Positions 1-5,385 of a DNA stretch of 6,284 nucleotides are shown here, piece by piece. Source of the stretch: TMED14 sp041192685 (GTDB taxonomy: Bacteria > Bacteroidota > Bacteroidia > Flavobacteriales > Schleiferiaceae); NCBI GenBank assembly GCA_041192685.1, contig JBEEMM010000084.1, positions 1 through 6,284 of the forward strand, in the 5' to 3' direction. A model generated the notes under the pieces. It ran no database searches. It was not told the origin of the DNA and saw nothing but the letters and a program-made list of their open reading frames with translations. The translations under genes and the position numbers were made by a program. How positions within the stretch are numbered: position 1 is the stretch's first letter; the number at the start of each line of letters is the position of its first letter.

Positions 1-308
1 GCGATCAAGCGGGTTCCGTCGTCCCAGAAGTAACGGCACTCCTCGGTCTTTTTAAGGTAGTTGAAGTGGTCGCGCGGATTTTCTCCGCAAAGGGTGAAGA
101 GTTCGTCCACCAAAAAGGGCAGGGTAAAAAGGGATGGGCCTGCATCAAAGCGGTATTCGCCCAACTGAAATTCACTGAGCTTTCCCCCGGGGTAGGAATT
201 CGCTTCAAAAACCTGCACCGCATAGCCCTTGCGCGCCCAGCGAATGGCTGAGGCGATTCCGGCGATGCCGGCTCCGACTACGACTGCGGTGGATTGCTGT
301 TGTTCCAT
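1..308 (-). CDS. Carotenoid desaturase-like FAD flavoprotein (CrtI/CrtD family), N-terminal fragment
   Basis: Only the first 102 codons are visible; the gene runs off the left edge, so about 390 residues of a normal ~490-residue family member are missing. Residues 8-35 form a Rossmann beta-alpha-beta FAD-binding unit (VVVGAGIAG, with G12, G14, G17 and acidic E35 ending strand 2). PGGKLSEF follows at 40-47 and FDAGPSLFTLP at 54-64, both characteristic of phytoene desaturase-type enzymes. The later FNYLKKTEECRYFWDDGTRL stretch (82-101) recalls the Bacteroidota subgroup usually annotated CrtD (1-hydroxycarotenoid 3,4-desaturase); this is from memory, and CrtI or another carotenoid oxidoreductase is possible. 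Such enzymes remove hydrogens from membrane-dissolved carotenoid chains during pigment synthesis. The ATG at 308 is the only plausible start before the FAD motif and lies inside murQ, giving a 31-nt overlap in another frame. Last gene of the minus-strand string as far as visible. Confidence 0.85.
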   Translation of the reverse strand, partial: MEQQQSTAVVVGAGIAGIASAIRWARKGYAVQVFEANSYPGGKLSEFQLGEYRFDAGPSLFTLPFLVDELFTLCGENPRDHFNYLKKTEECRYFWDDGTRLI

Positions 309-1096
309 TGTTCAATGGCGCGTCGAACGCTGCCCTGCTCCATTAGCAACGCGCGGGATTCGGATTCGTTCAACCCGGTTTGGTCGGCGACCATTCGGGC
401 ACCGCGCTCGAGGAGTTTGAGGTTGCTGAGCTGCATGTCGACCATGCGCGAGCCTTGAACGCGTCCCAGCTGAATCATCACCGTGGTGCTGAGCATGTTA
501 AGGAGCAACTTTTGAGCAGTTCCCGACTTCATTCGGGTGCTTCCGGTAACAAATTCAGGGCCTACCACCGCGACTACGGGGTATTCCGCAGCAGCCGCTA
601 CCGCAGAGTCGGGATTGCAGACAATGCAGCCCGTCAGGCAGCCGGCAGCACGAGCCTGGTTTAGGCCGCCGACCACATAGGGGGTGCGGCCGCTGGCCGC
701 GATTCCAACGACGGTGTCGAGGGCCTCGATGCGATGCTCCTGAAGGTCCTTCCAGGCTTGGTCGGCGTCGTCTTCGGCAAATTCCACGGCTTGGCGAATG
801 GCGCCGTCTCCGCCGGCGATTAAGCCCACGACCATTCCCTTCGGAACGCCATAGGTGGGTGGGCATTCTGAGGCGTCGACAATGCCGAGTCGGCCCGAGG
901 TGCCGGCCCCAATGTAAAACAAGCGTCCGCCCTGCTTCATGCGCGGCAGGATCTGCTCTACCAAAGCCTCGAGGGCGGGAATTGCCTCTGCCACGGCATG
1001 CGGCACGCGCTGGTCTTCGGCGTTAATGCCCTCAAGAAGCTGGCGCAGCGTCCAGGTCTCGAGGTGGTCGTGGTTGCTAGGGCTTTCGGTAATCAC
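278..1096 (-). CDS. murQ: N-acetylmuramic acid 6-phosphate etherase MurQ
   Basis: MurQ cleaves the D-lactyl ether of MurNAc-6-phosphate to give GlcNAc-6-phosphate and D-lactate, a cytoplasmic step in peptidoglycan recycling. The 272-residue protein is a single SIS (sugar isomerase) domain. Visible family motifs are YIGAGTSGRLG (61-71), DASECPPTYG (74-83), IAASGRTPYV (132-141) and VTGSTRMKSGTAQK (183-196). By alignment to E. coli MurQ from memory, E77 matches catalytic Glu83 and E108 matches Glu114, so an active enzyme is expected. It is somewhat shorter than the ~298-residue E. coli protein, mainly at the C-terminus. The start is a GTG; upstream in the same frame there are only four sense codons (none ATG, GTG or TTG) before the methyltransferase stop, so the N-terminus is well bounded and the family-typical ITESPSN begins at residue 2. 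No MurNAc kinase or MurNAc transporter is visible nearby. The last 31 nt overlap the desaturase gene. Confidence 0.97.
   Translation of the reverse strand: MITESPSNHDHLETWTLRQLLEGINAEDQRVPHAVAEAIPALEALVEQILPRMKQGGRLFYIGAGTSGRLGIVDASECPPTYGVPKGMVVGLIAGGDGAIRQAVEFAEDDADQAWKDLQEHRIEALDTVVGIAASGRTPYVVGGLNQARAAGCLTGCIVCNPDSAVAAAAEYPVVAVVGPEFVTGSTRMKSGTAQKLLLNMLSTTVMIQLGRVQGSRMVDMQLSNLKLLERGARMVADQTGLNESESRALLMEQGSVRRAIEQWNNSNPPQS
305..318. repeat. 14-bp inverted repeat over the desaturase start codon
   Basis: CCATTG-TT-CAATGG: perfect 6-bp arms around a 2-nt centre. On the minus strand the ATG start (308-306) of the desaturase gene lies in the downstream arm. In mRNA it could fold as a 5-bp stem with a 4-nt GAAC loop hiding the start codon; as DNA it could be a dyad operator. 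It is also coding sequence for the end of murQ (AIEQW), so chance is quite possible. Confidence 0.35.
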
Positions 1097-1103
1097 GGTG
1101 GGG

Positions 1104-1111
1104 CAAATCTA
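1104..1111 (-). promoter_or_regulatory. Possible Bacteroidota -7 box before murQ
   Basis: TAGATTTG on the minus strand fits TAnnTTTG and ends 7 nt before the murQ GTG. Its first three bases are the TAG stop of the methyltransferase gene. If active, transcription would start within a few nt of the murQ start codon. No clear TTG-type -33 element was identified. By rough expectation one or two such octamer matches occur by chance in a window this size, so the call rests only on its position. Confidence 0.3.
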
Positions 1112-2263
1112 GCGTTTGTAAAGCCTGGCCACATAGTAGCCGTCGCTGTGCGGATGCTCGGGGCTGATGCGCACCTCTTCTCGAAGCTCAAAAGCCCCCG
1201 CCTTCTCGTCCAAAAAGCGGCGAACCTGGTCTTCGTTCTCGCTGCGCAAAATGCTGCAGGTCGCGTACACAAGAAGTCCGCCCGGCTGGAGTGCCGCAGA
1301 ATAGTCGCGCAAAATAGCGTACTGAATTTCTCTGGTTCGGTCCAAATGATCGGGCTGGAGCTTCCACTTGGTGTCGACGTCGCGGCGAATGACGCCGGTT
1401 CCGCTGCAGGGCACGTCGAGCAGCATTTTATTGGCCCAACCGGCATGGCGCTGAACGTCTGCAGCAGAGCGGATTACTTCGGTGCGCAATCCCTTAACTC
1501 CTGCCCTGAGGGCGCGCTTCTCGGCCTCGCCGAGCTTGTAGGGCTCAATGTCCATGCATAAAATGTCGGCCTTCCCGCCGGCCAATGCGGCGGCATGCAG
1601 GGCCTTGCCCCCAGCCCCGCTGCAGCCATCGAGAATTCGGTCGCCGGCTTCTGGGTCGAGGTAGGCTCCTATGCGCTGGGACCCCCCGTCCTGCACTTCG
1701 TACCACCCGTCCTTAAAGCTCTCGAGGTGCTGCAAGCGCGGACGCTTGGCCAATACCAGTGCCTCGGGTGCGACGTCGCTAAGTTCTGCAGCAATTCCCT
1801 CGCCAGCGAGGCGCTCCAGCACCGCCTCACGGTTGGTCTTAAGGCTGTTTGCCCTTAGAATTACCTGGGCCGGACGGTTGAGCGCCGCCGCCAATGCCGG
1901 CCAGTCTTCCCCGAGTTCTGCGCCGGCCATTTCGTCGAACCAGGGCGCGTAGCTCTGGGCCAATCCGGTACCTAAATCCTTGGGCTGGGGCATACCCGAT
2001 TCCCGCCAGAGCCAATAGGTTTCAAAAAGACTCTTGAGTTGCTTGCGCTTGATCTGGACTTCTTCGCCATTGAGGTGCCAAAGCAGGGTCCACCAGCGCA
2101 CTATTTCGTAGCTGTGCTCGGCCACAAAGGCTCGATCACGGGCTCCCCAGCGCTTGTTGGCGCGCAGGACCTGGTCCACCACGCGGTCGGCATAGAGGCG
2201 TTGGCCAAAGGTCCGCTCGAGCACTTCGAGCACCCCTGCGACTAAATTGGGGTGCGGAATCAC
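1109..2263 (-). CDS. RsmB/NOP-family RNA (cytosine-5) methyltransferase
   Basis: A SAM-dependent m5C methyltransferase acting on rRNA or tRNA in the cytoplasm. The 384-residue protein begins with a compact helical NusB-like domain (about 5-110), as in RsmB. The Rossmann catalytic domain follows: SAM motif I DGCSGAGGK (212-220), acidic ribose-contact segment MDIE (237-240, likely D238), motif IV DVPCSGTG (283-290) with C286, and motif VI YATCSI (333-338) with C336. In this family the TC cysteine is the nucleophile and the PC cysteine releases the product; both are present. Motif I has SGAGGK where E. coli RsmB has AAPGGK, a variant I believe common in Bacteroidota homologues. The NusB-like part favours 16S rRNA C967 (RsmB), but the target base cannot be read from sequence, so no symbol is given. 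The GTG start overlaps the ABC gene stop by 4 nt (GTGA) after an A-rich stretch (CCAAAAATC), suggesting translational coupling. Confidence 0.92.
   Translation of the reverse strand: MIPHPNLVAGVLEVLERTFGQRLYADRVVDQVLRANKRWGARDRAFVAEHSYEIVRWWTLLWHLNGEEVQIKRKQLKSLFETYWLWRESGMPQPKDLGTGLAQSYAPWFDEMAGAELGEDWPALAAALNRPAQVILRANSLKTNREAVLERLAGEGIAAELSDVAPEALVLAKRPRLQHLESFKDGWYEVQDGGSQRIGAYLDPEAGDRILDGCSGAGGKALHAAALAGGKADILCMDIEPYKLGEAEKRALRAGVKGLRTEVIRSAADVQRHAGWANKMLLDVPCSGTGVIRRDVDTKWKLQPDHLDRTREIQYAILRDYSAALQPGGLLVYATCSILRSENEDQVRRFLDEKAGAFELREEVRISPEHPHSDGYYVARLYKR
2260..2263 (-). other. GTGA stop/start overlap coupling the ABC and methyltransferase genes
   Basis: On the minus strand the methyltransferase GTG (2263-2261) shares bases with the ABC transporter TGA (2262-2260). 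Four-nucleotide overlaps of this kind are the usual geometry for termination-reinitiation, and there is no other ribosome-binding signal beyond A-richness just upstream. Confidence 0.75.
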
Positions 2264-4008
2264 GATTTTTGGGATTGTAGCGCGTAGAGTTCCGCATAAA
2301 GCCCTGGCTGGGCGAGAAGCTCCAAGTGGCTTCCCTGCTGCACCAATTCACCCTGGTCGAGCACTAAAATGCGGTCGGCAAGGTGCACGCAGCTCAGTCG
2401 CTGGGTAATGAGTACGGCCGTCAGCCCATTCAATCGAGCTTTGAGGTTGCTCAAAATGGTAACCTCGGTCTCGGTGTCTACGGCACTCAAGGCGTCGTCA
2501 AAAAGGAGCATGGGCGGCTGCTTCATTAAGGCCCGCGCAATGCTCACCCGCTGTTTTTGACCGCCCGAGAGGGTAACTCCGCGCTCACCCACTACGGTCT
2601 CGTAGCCCTGGGCGAATCCGCGAATGTCCTCGGCCACGTCGGCCAACTCCGCTTGGCGCTCGACGTCGCTGCGGTCCGCATTGATGCTGCCAAACGAAAT
2701 ATTGTCGGCTATGGAATCGCTGAACAAAAAGGGGTCTTGCGGAACCGTGCCTATCGAAGCCCGAAGTGCCTCCAATTCCCAGCGGCGCAGGTCAACGCCG
2801 TCGAGCAGAATGCGGCCCTCCACGGGGTCCATAAGGCGGTTCATCAGGCCTACAAGCGTCGATTTCCCAGACCCAGTGCGGCCTACCACCACGATGGTCT
2901 CGCCCGGATTCACCGCAAACGAAACGTTTTTAAGCGCTTGAATTCCGCTGTCGGGATAGGTATAGGACGTATTCTCAAAGGTCCAAGCCCCTTTTACCTC
3001 GGCGCGATGGGCATTCTCGGGGGTCGAAACTGCCGGTACTACGCGCAAAAAGTCGTTGATGCGCTCCATGGAGGCCTCAGCGCGCTGAATAAGGCTCATC
3101 ACCCAACCAATGCTGGCGATGGGCCAGGTAAGGAGGCCCACGTAGTAAATAAATTCCGCGATAACCCCCGGGCTCAGCCTGCCTTCTATCACGCCCTCGC
3201 CGCCGATCCAAACAGCCAAGACGGTGCTAAGACCTACCAGCAGCATCATTAAGGGCGCAAAAAGAGCGTTGACACGGTACAGATCGCGGTTCAGTTGGTA
3301 GCTCTTCTCGGAACTCTCCGCGTAGCGCTGCGTCTGGTCGTCTTCAAGACTGTAAACCTTTAAAACGCGAATGCCGCTGAAGGTCTCCTGCGCCATGGTG
3401 CTTATGGCGGACTGCTGCTGCTGCACGGCATGGCTGCGCTGGTTGATCAGCGTCGACACTCGATAAATGGCCCAAACCAAAACGGGCATGGGGGCCAGGG
3501 TGATCAGGCTCAATTTGGGATCGACCTGAATCATAAAAATCAAGGTCAGTCCGGTAGAAAAAGCCGTATTAATCGTGTACATCACGCCCGGACCGAGGTA
3601 CATCCGCACGCGGCTCACGTCTTCGCTCACCCGATTCATCAAGTCCCCCGTGGAATTGCGGCGGTAAAAAGTCTGATCCAGAGCCTGGTAGTGCTTATAG
3701 ATGTCGTTTTTTAGGTCGAACTCAATATGGCGCGACATGACAATAAGCGTTTGACGCATGAGAAAGGTAAACCCTCCGCGCAGGGCACTGAGAAGCAAAA
3801 TCAGTGCGGAATAACCCAATAAAGACTTGAACAGCTGAGAGGAGTCGCTTTGAGCGTCAAGCGCTTTCGCCACGGTATCAAAGGCCTCACGAATGTAAAT
3901 CGCAGGATACACCGCAAAAATTGCCGATGCTATGACAAAGAGGACTCCGCCCGCAAAATGCCAAGGATAGCGAAGAAAATAGGGATTAAGGGACCATAGG
4001 GCGCGCAC
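2260..4008 (-). CDS. ABC exporter half-transporter (MdlA-like), fused TM and ATPase domains
   Basis: A 582-residue type IV ABC exporter subunit of the inner membrane. Predicted TM helices lie near 17-38, 63-86, 139-160, 165-183, 248-268 and 281-305. The ATPase domain has Walker A GRTGSGKST (376-384), Q-loop Q424 (VPQDPFLFS), signature LSGGQ (480-484), Walker B LLFDD (501-505) and D-loop SAVD (508-511). Two catalytic positions differ from consensus. D505 replaces the usual Glu, as in E. coli MdlA (DDALSAVD). Q535 replaces the switch histidine (TQRLS instead of THRLS). Together they mark a degenerate ATP site, as in heterodimeric exporters such as TmrAB, so it may need a partner encoded elsewhere. 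The substrate is unknown. The frame is open upstream to 4230, but ATG choices there would run antisense into the dehydrogenase gene. GTG at 4008 gives MRALWSLNPYF, a family-like N-terminus, and sits 4 nt after a promoter box. Confidence 0.93.
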   Translation of the reverse strand: MRALWSLNPYFLRYPWHFAGGVLFVIASAIFAVYPAIYIREAFDTVAKALDAQSDSSQLFKSLLGYSALILLLSALRGGFTFLMRQTLIVMSRHIEFDLKNDIYKHYQALDQTFYRRNSTGDLMNRVSEDVSRVRMYLGPGVMYTINTAFSTGLTLIFMIQVDPKLSLITLAPMPVLVWAIYRVSTLINQRSHAVQQQQSAISTMAQETFSGIRVLKVYSLEDDQTQRYAESSEKSYQLNRDLYRVNALFAPLMMLLVGLSTVLAVWIGGEGVIEGRLSPGVIAEFIYYVGLLTWPIASIGWVMSLIQRAEASMERINDFLRVVPAVSTPENAHRAEVKGAWTFENTSYTYPDSGIQALKNVSFAVNPGETIVVVGRTGSGKSTLVGLMNRLMDPVEGRILLDGVDLRRWELEALRASIGTVPQDPFLFSDSIADNISFGSINADRSDVERQAELADVAEDIRGFAQGYETVVGERGVTLSGGQKQRVSIARALMKQPPMLLFDDALSAVDTETEVTILSNLKARLNGLTAVLITQRLSCVHLADRILVLDQGELVQQGSHLELLAQPGLYAELYALQSQKS

Positions 4009-4012
4009 CCGG

Positions 4013-4020
4013 CAAAGGTA
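4013..4020 (-). promoter_or_regulatory. Bacteroidota -7 promoter box for the ABC-methyltransferase-murQ string
   Basis: TACCTTTG on the minus strand is an exact match to TAnnTTTG, the -7 element recognised by the Bacteroidota primary sigma factor. It is followed by CCGG and then the GTG start of the ABC gene. With the usual spacing of a few nt from box to transcription start, the mRNA would begin at or next to the start codon, which implies a leaderless transcript. Confidence 0.7.
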
Positions 4021-4065
4021 GTGCCTGGCCCCGCGGCGCTGGGCGCAAATGCCATGGGCAGAATG

Positions 4066-4073
4066 TACCTTTG
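4066..4073 (+). promoter_or_regulatory. Bacteroidota -7 promoter box for the nucleotide-sugar dehydrogenase
   Basis: TACCTTTG on the plus strand matches TAnnTTTG exactly and is followed by AACT and the ATG at 4078. It is the same octamer with the same 4-nt spacing as the leftward promoter. A start site at about 4077-4078 is inferred, again giving a leaderless or nearly leaderless mRNA. The -33 element is weak or absent, which may mean low basal strength or activator dependence. Confidence 0.7.
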
Positions 4074-4077
4074 AACT

Positions 4078-5355
4078 ATGTTTTTGGCCCCGTCCCAACC
4101 CCATATTGCCGTGCTTGGCCTTGGCTACGTCGGGCTTCCCCTCACCCTTGCCCTGGCTCGCGAATTCCGCGTAATCGGCTTCGACATCAAGACCAGCCGC
4201 GTAGAGGAACTCAACCGCGGCGAGGACCACACCCTTGAGGCAGACCCCGCTGATCTGGCGCAGGCTCTTCAGCGCGGACTCCTTTTTAGCGCAGACCCCG
4301 CGTCCCTGGCCGAGGCAAACGTTTACATTGTAACGGTTCCGACCCCAATTGACCAGTTCAAGTCGCCCGACCTCAAGCCCCTGCTCGCCGCTTCGGCCAC
4401 CATAGGCAAGGTGCTCAAGGCAGGCGACGTGGTTATCTACGAGTCTACAACCTACCCTGGATGCACCGAAGAAGACTGCGTCCCCGTGCTCGAACGGGAG
4501 TCTGGCCTAAAATTCAACGTCGATTTTTACTGCGGCTACAGCCCGGAGCGCATTAATCCTGGCGACAAGATCAACACACTTGAAACGATTAAAAAGGTCA
4601 CCAGCGGAAGCACTCCCGAGTCTGCCGAATTCGTAGACGCCATTTACCGCCGAATTGTGAAGGCAGGAACCCATCTGGCGCCCAGCATCAAAGTGGCCGA
4701 AGCCTCCAAGGCCATTGAAAACGCGCAGCGTGACGTCAACATCTCGTTTGTGAACGAGCTCGCCCTCATTTTTGACCGCCTTGGAATCGACACCCGCGAC
4801 GTGCTCGAGGCAGCCGGAACCAAGTGGAACTTTCTCAAGTACAGCCCAGGCCTGGTCGGCGGCCACTGCATCGGCGTCGACCCCTACTACCTGGCCCACA
4901 AGGCCCAAAGCCTTGGCTACCACCCCCAGGTAATCCTAAGCGGCCGCAGGGTCAACGACTCCATGGGCATGTTTGTGGCCAATAAGGTGGTTAAGCTAAT
5001 GATTGGCAAAGGATTACCCATTCACGGGAGCAAGGCCCTTGTGCTGGGAATCACCTTCAAAGAAAACTGCCCCGACATTCGCAACACCCGCGTAATTGAT
5101 ATTGTCACCGAACTTCAGCAGTTCGGCATGCAGGTCGACGTTTTTGACCCTTGGGCCGAGCCCGACCAGGTGCGCGAAGAATACGGCATCAACCTTGCCT
5201 CCGAGCCCGGAACCGGCTACCACGCCGTAGTTCTGGCCGTTGCCCACGAGCAGTTTGCCTCGGTACGCCGGCAAGACCTGGGACTGGCAGCCAACGGAGT
5301 CATCTACGACACCAAGGCTTTTTGGCCCCGAGGAGAAGTCGACGGACGCCTCTAG
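4078..5355 (+). CDS. tviB: Nucleotide-sugar dehydrogenase, TviB/WbpO type (UDP-GlcNAc/UDP-GalNAc 6-dehydrogenase)
   Basis: A cytoplasmic NAD-dependent enzyme of the UDP-glucose/GDP-mannose dehydrogenase family that oxidises the C6 hydroxyl of a UDP-sugar to the uronic acid in two steps. The 425 residues show an N-terminal NAD Rossmann motif AVLGLGYVGLP (11-21) with acidic D36, VPTP (87-90), YESTTYPGCTEE (121-132) and YSPERINPG (154-162). The central dimerisation helix KVAEASKAIENAQRD (205-219) has likely catalytic K211. GGHCIGVDPYY (261-271) holds nucleophile C264 and D268, and ITFKENCPDIRNTR (325-338) lies in the UDP-binding domain. YPGCTEE, the NTQRD-like helix and a C-terminal DxRL-type tail resemble S. 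Typhi TviB and P. aeruginosa WbpO more than plain UDP-glucose dehydrogenases, so a UDP-HexNAc substrate is inferred; which epimer is used cannot be told. The product would feed capsule or O-antigen-like polysaccharide, but no glycosyltransferase is in view. The ATG is preceded directly by a promoter box. Confidence 0.93.
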   Translation: MFLAPSQPHIAVLGLGYVGLPLTLALAREFRVIGFDIKTSRVEELNRGEDHTLEADPADLAQALQRGLLFSADPASLAEANVYIVTVPTPIDQFKSPDLKPLLAASATIGKVLKAGDVVIYESTTYPGCTEEDCVPVLERESGLKFNVDFYCGYSPERINPGDKINTLETIKKVTSGSTPESAEFVDAIYRRIVKAGTHLAPSIKVAEASKAIENAQRDVNISFVNELALIFDRLGIDTRDVLEAAGTKWNFLKYSPGLVGGHCIGVDPYYLAHKAQSLGYHPQVILSGRRVNDSMGMFVANKVVKLMIGKGLPIHGSKALVLGITFKENCPDIRNTRVIDIVTELQQFGMQVDVFDPWAEPDQVREEYGINLASEPGTGYHAVVLAVAHEQFASVRRQDLGLAANGVIYDTKAFWPRGEVDGRL

Positions 5356-5385
5356 CCAAAACTACAGGGCCCTAAAGCCAAGGCT
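5354..5385. repeat. Weak imperfect palindrome in the convergent gap
   Basis: The 29 bp between two converging stop codons contain AGGGCCCT (5366-5373). Around the same axis lie AGCC (5354-5357) and GGCT (5382-5385); 10 of 16 position pairs match. It lacks a proper loop and a T-tract on either strand, so it is not a convincing intrinsic terminator. No other terminator is visible between the two genes. Confidence 0.25.

Larger units (their letters stand above)
4009..4077. other. 69-bp divergent intergenic region
   Basis: Holds the two start-proximal promoter boxes facing outwards, 45 bp apart. Between them are two short dyads with 4-bp arms and 3-nt centres, GCGC-tgg-GCGC (4036-4046) and TGCC-atg-GGCA (4050-4060), which could be operator elements but are short enough to be chance in GC-rich DNA. 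A minus-strand TTTG (4049-4046) lies 25 nt before the leftward box, slightly far for a -33 element; no TTG precedes the rightward box, only a weak CTGG (4039-4042). No Shine-Dalgarno sequence is present on either side. Confidence 0.7.

Noticed and set aside
5..223. 72-codon minus-strand open frame at the left end
   Set aside because: It is out of frame with the desaturase fragment, which has the FAD-binding motif in another frame over the same bases.
998..1561. 187-codon open frame on the plus strand across the murQ-methyltransferase junction
   Set aside because: It is antisense to two clearly conserved proteins, shows no recognisable motif, and is the sort of open mirror frame expected in GC-rich coding DNA.
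2557..3252. 231-codon open frame on the plus strand
   Set aside because: It lies entirely antisense to the ABC transporter; its translation has no recognisable motif or domain pattern.
4009..4230. N-terminal extension of the ABC transporter by up to 74 residues
   Set aside because: The extra residues are antisense to the dehydrogenase start, have no membrane or family character, and lie upstream of the promoter box.
5357..5364. TAGTTTTG, a TAnnTTTG match on the minus strand in the convergent gap
   Set aside because: It would drive only antisense transcription into the end of the dehydrogenase gene, has no gene behind it, and one or two chance matches are expected in a window of this size.
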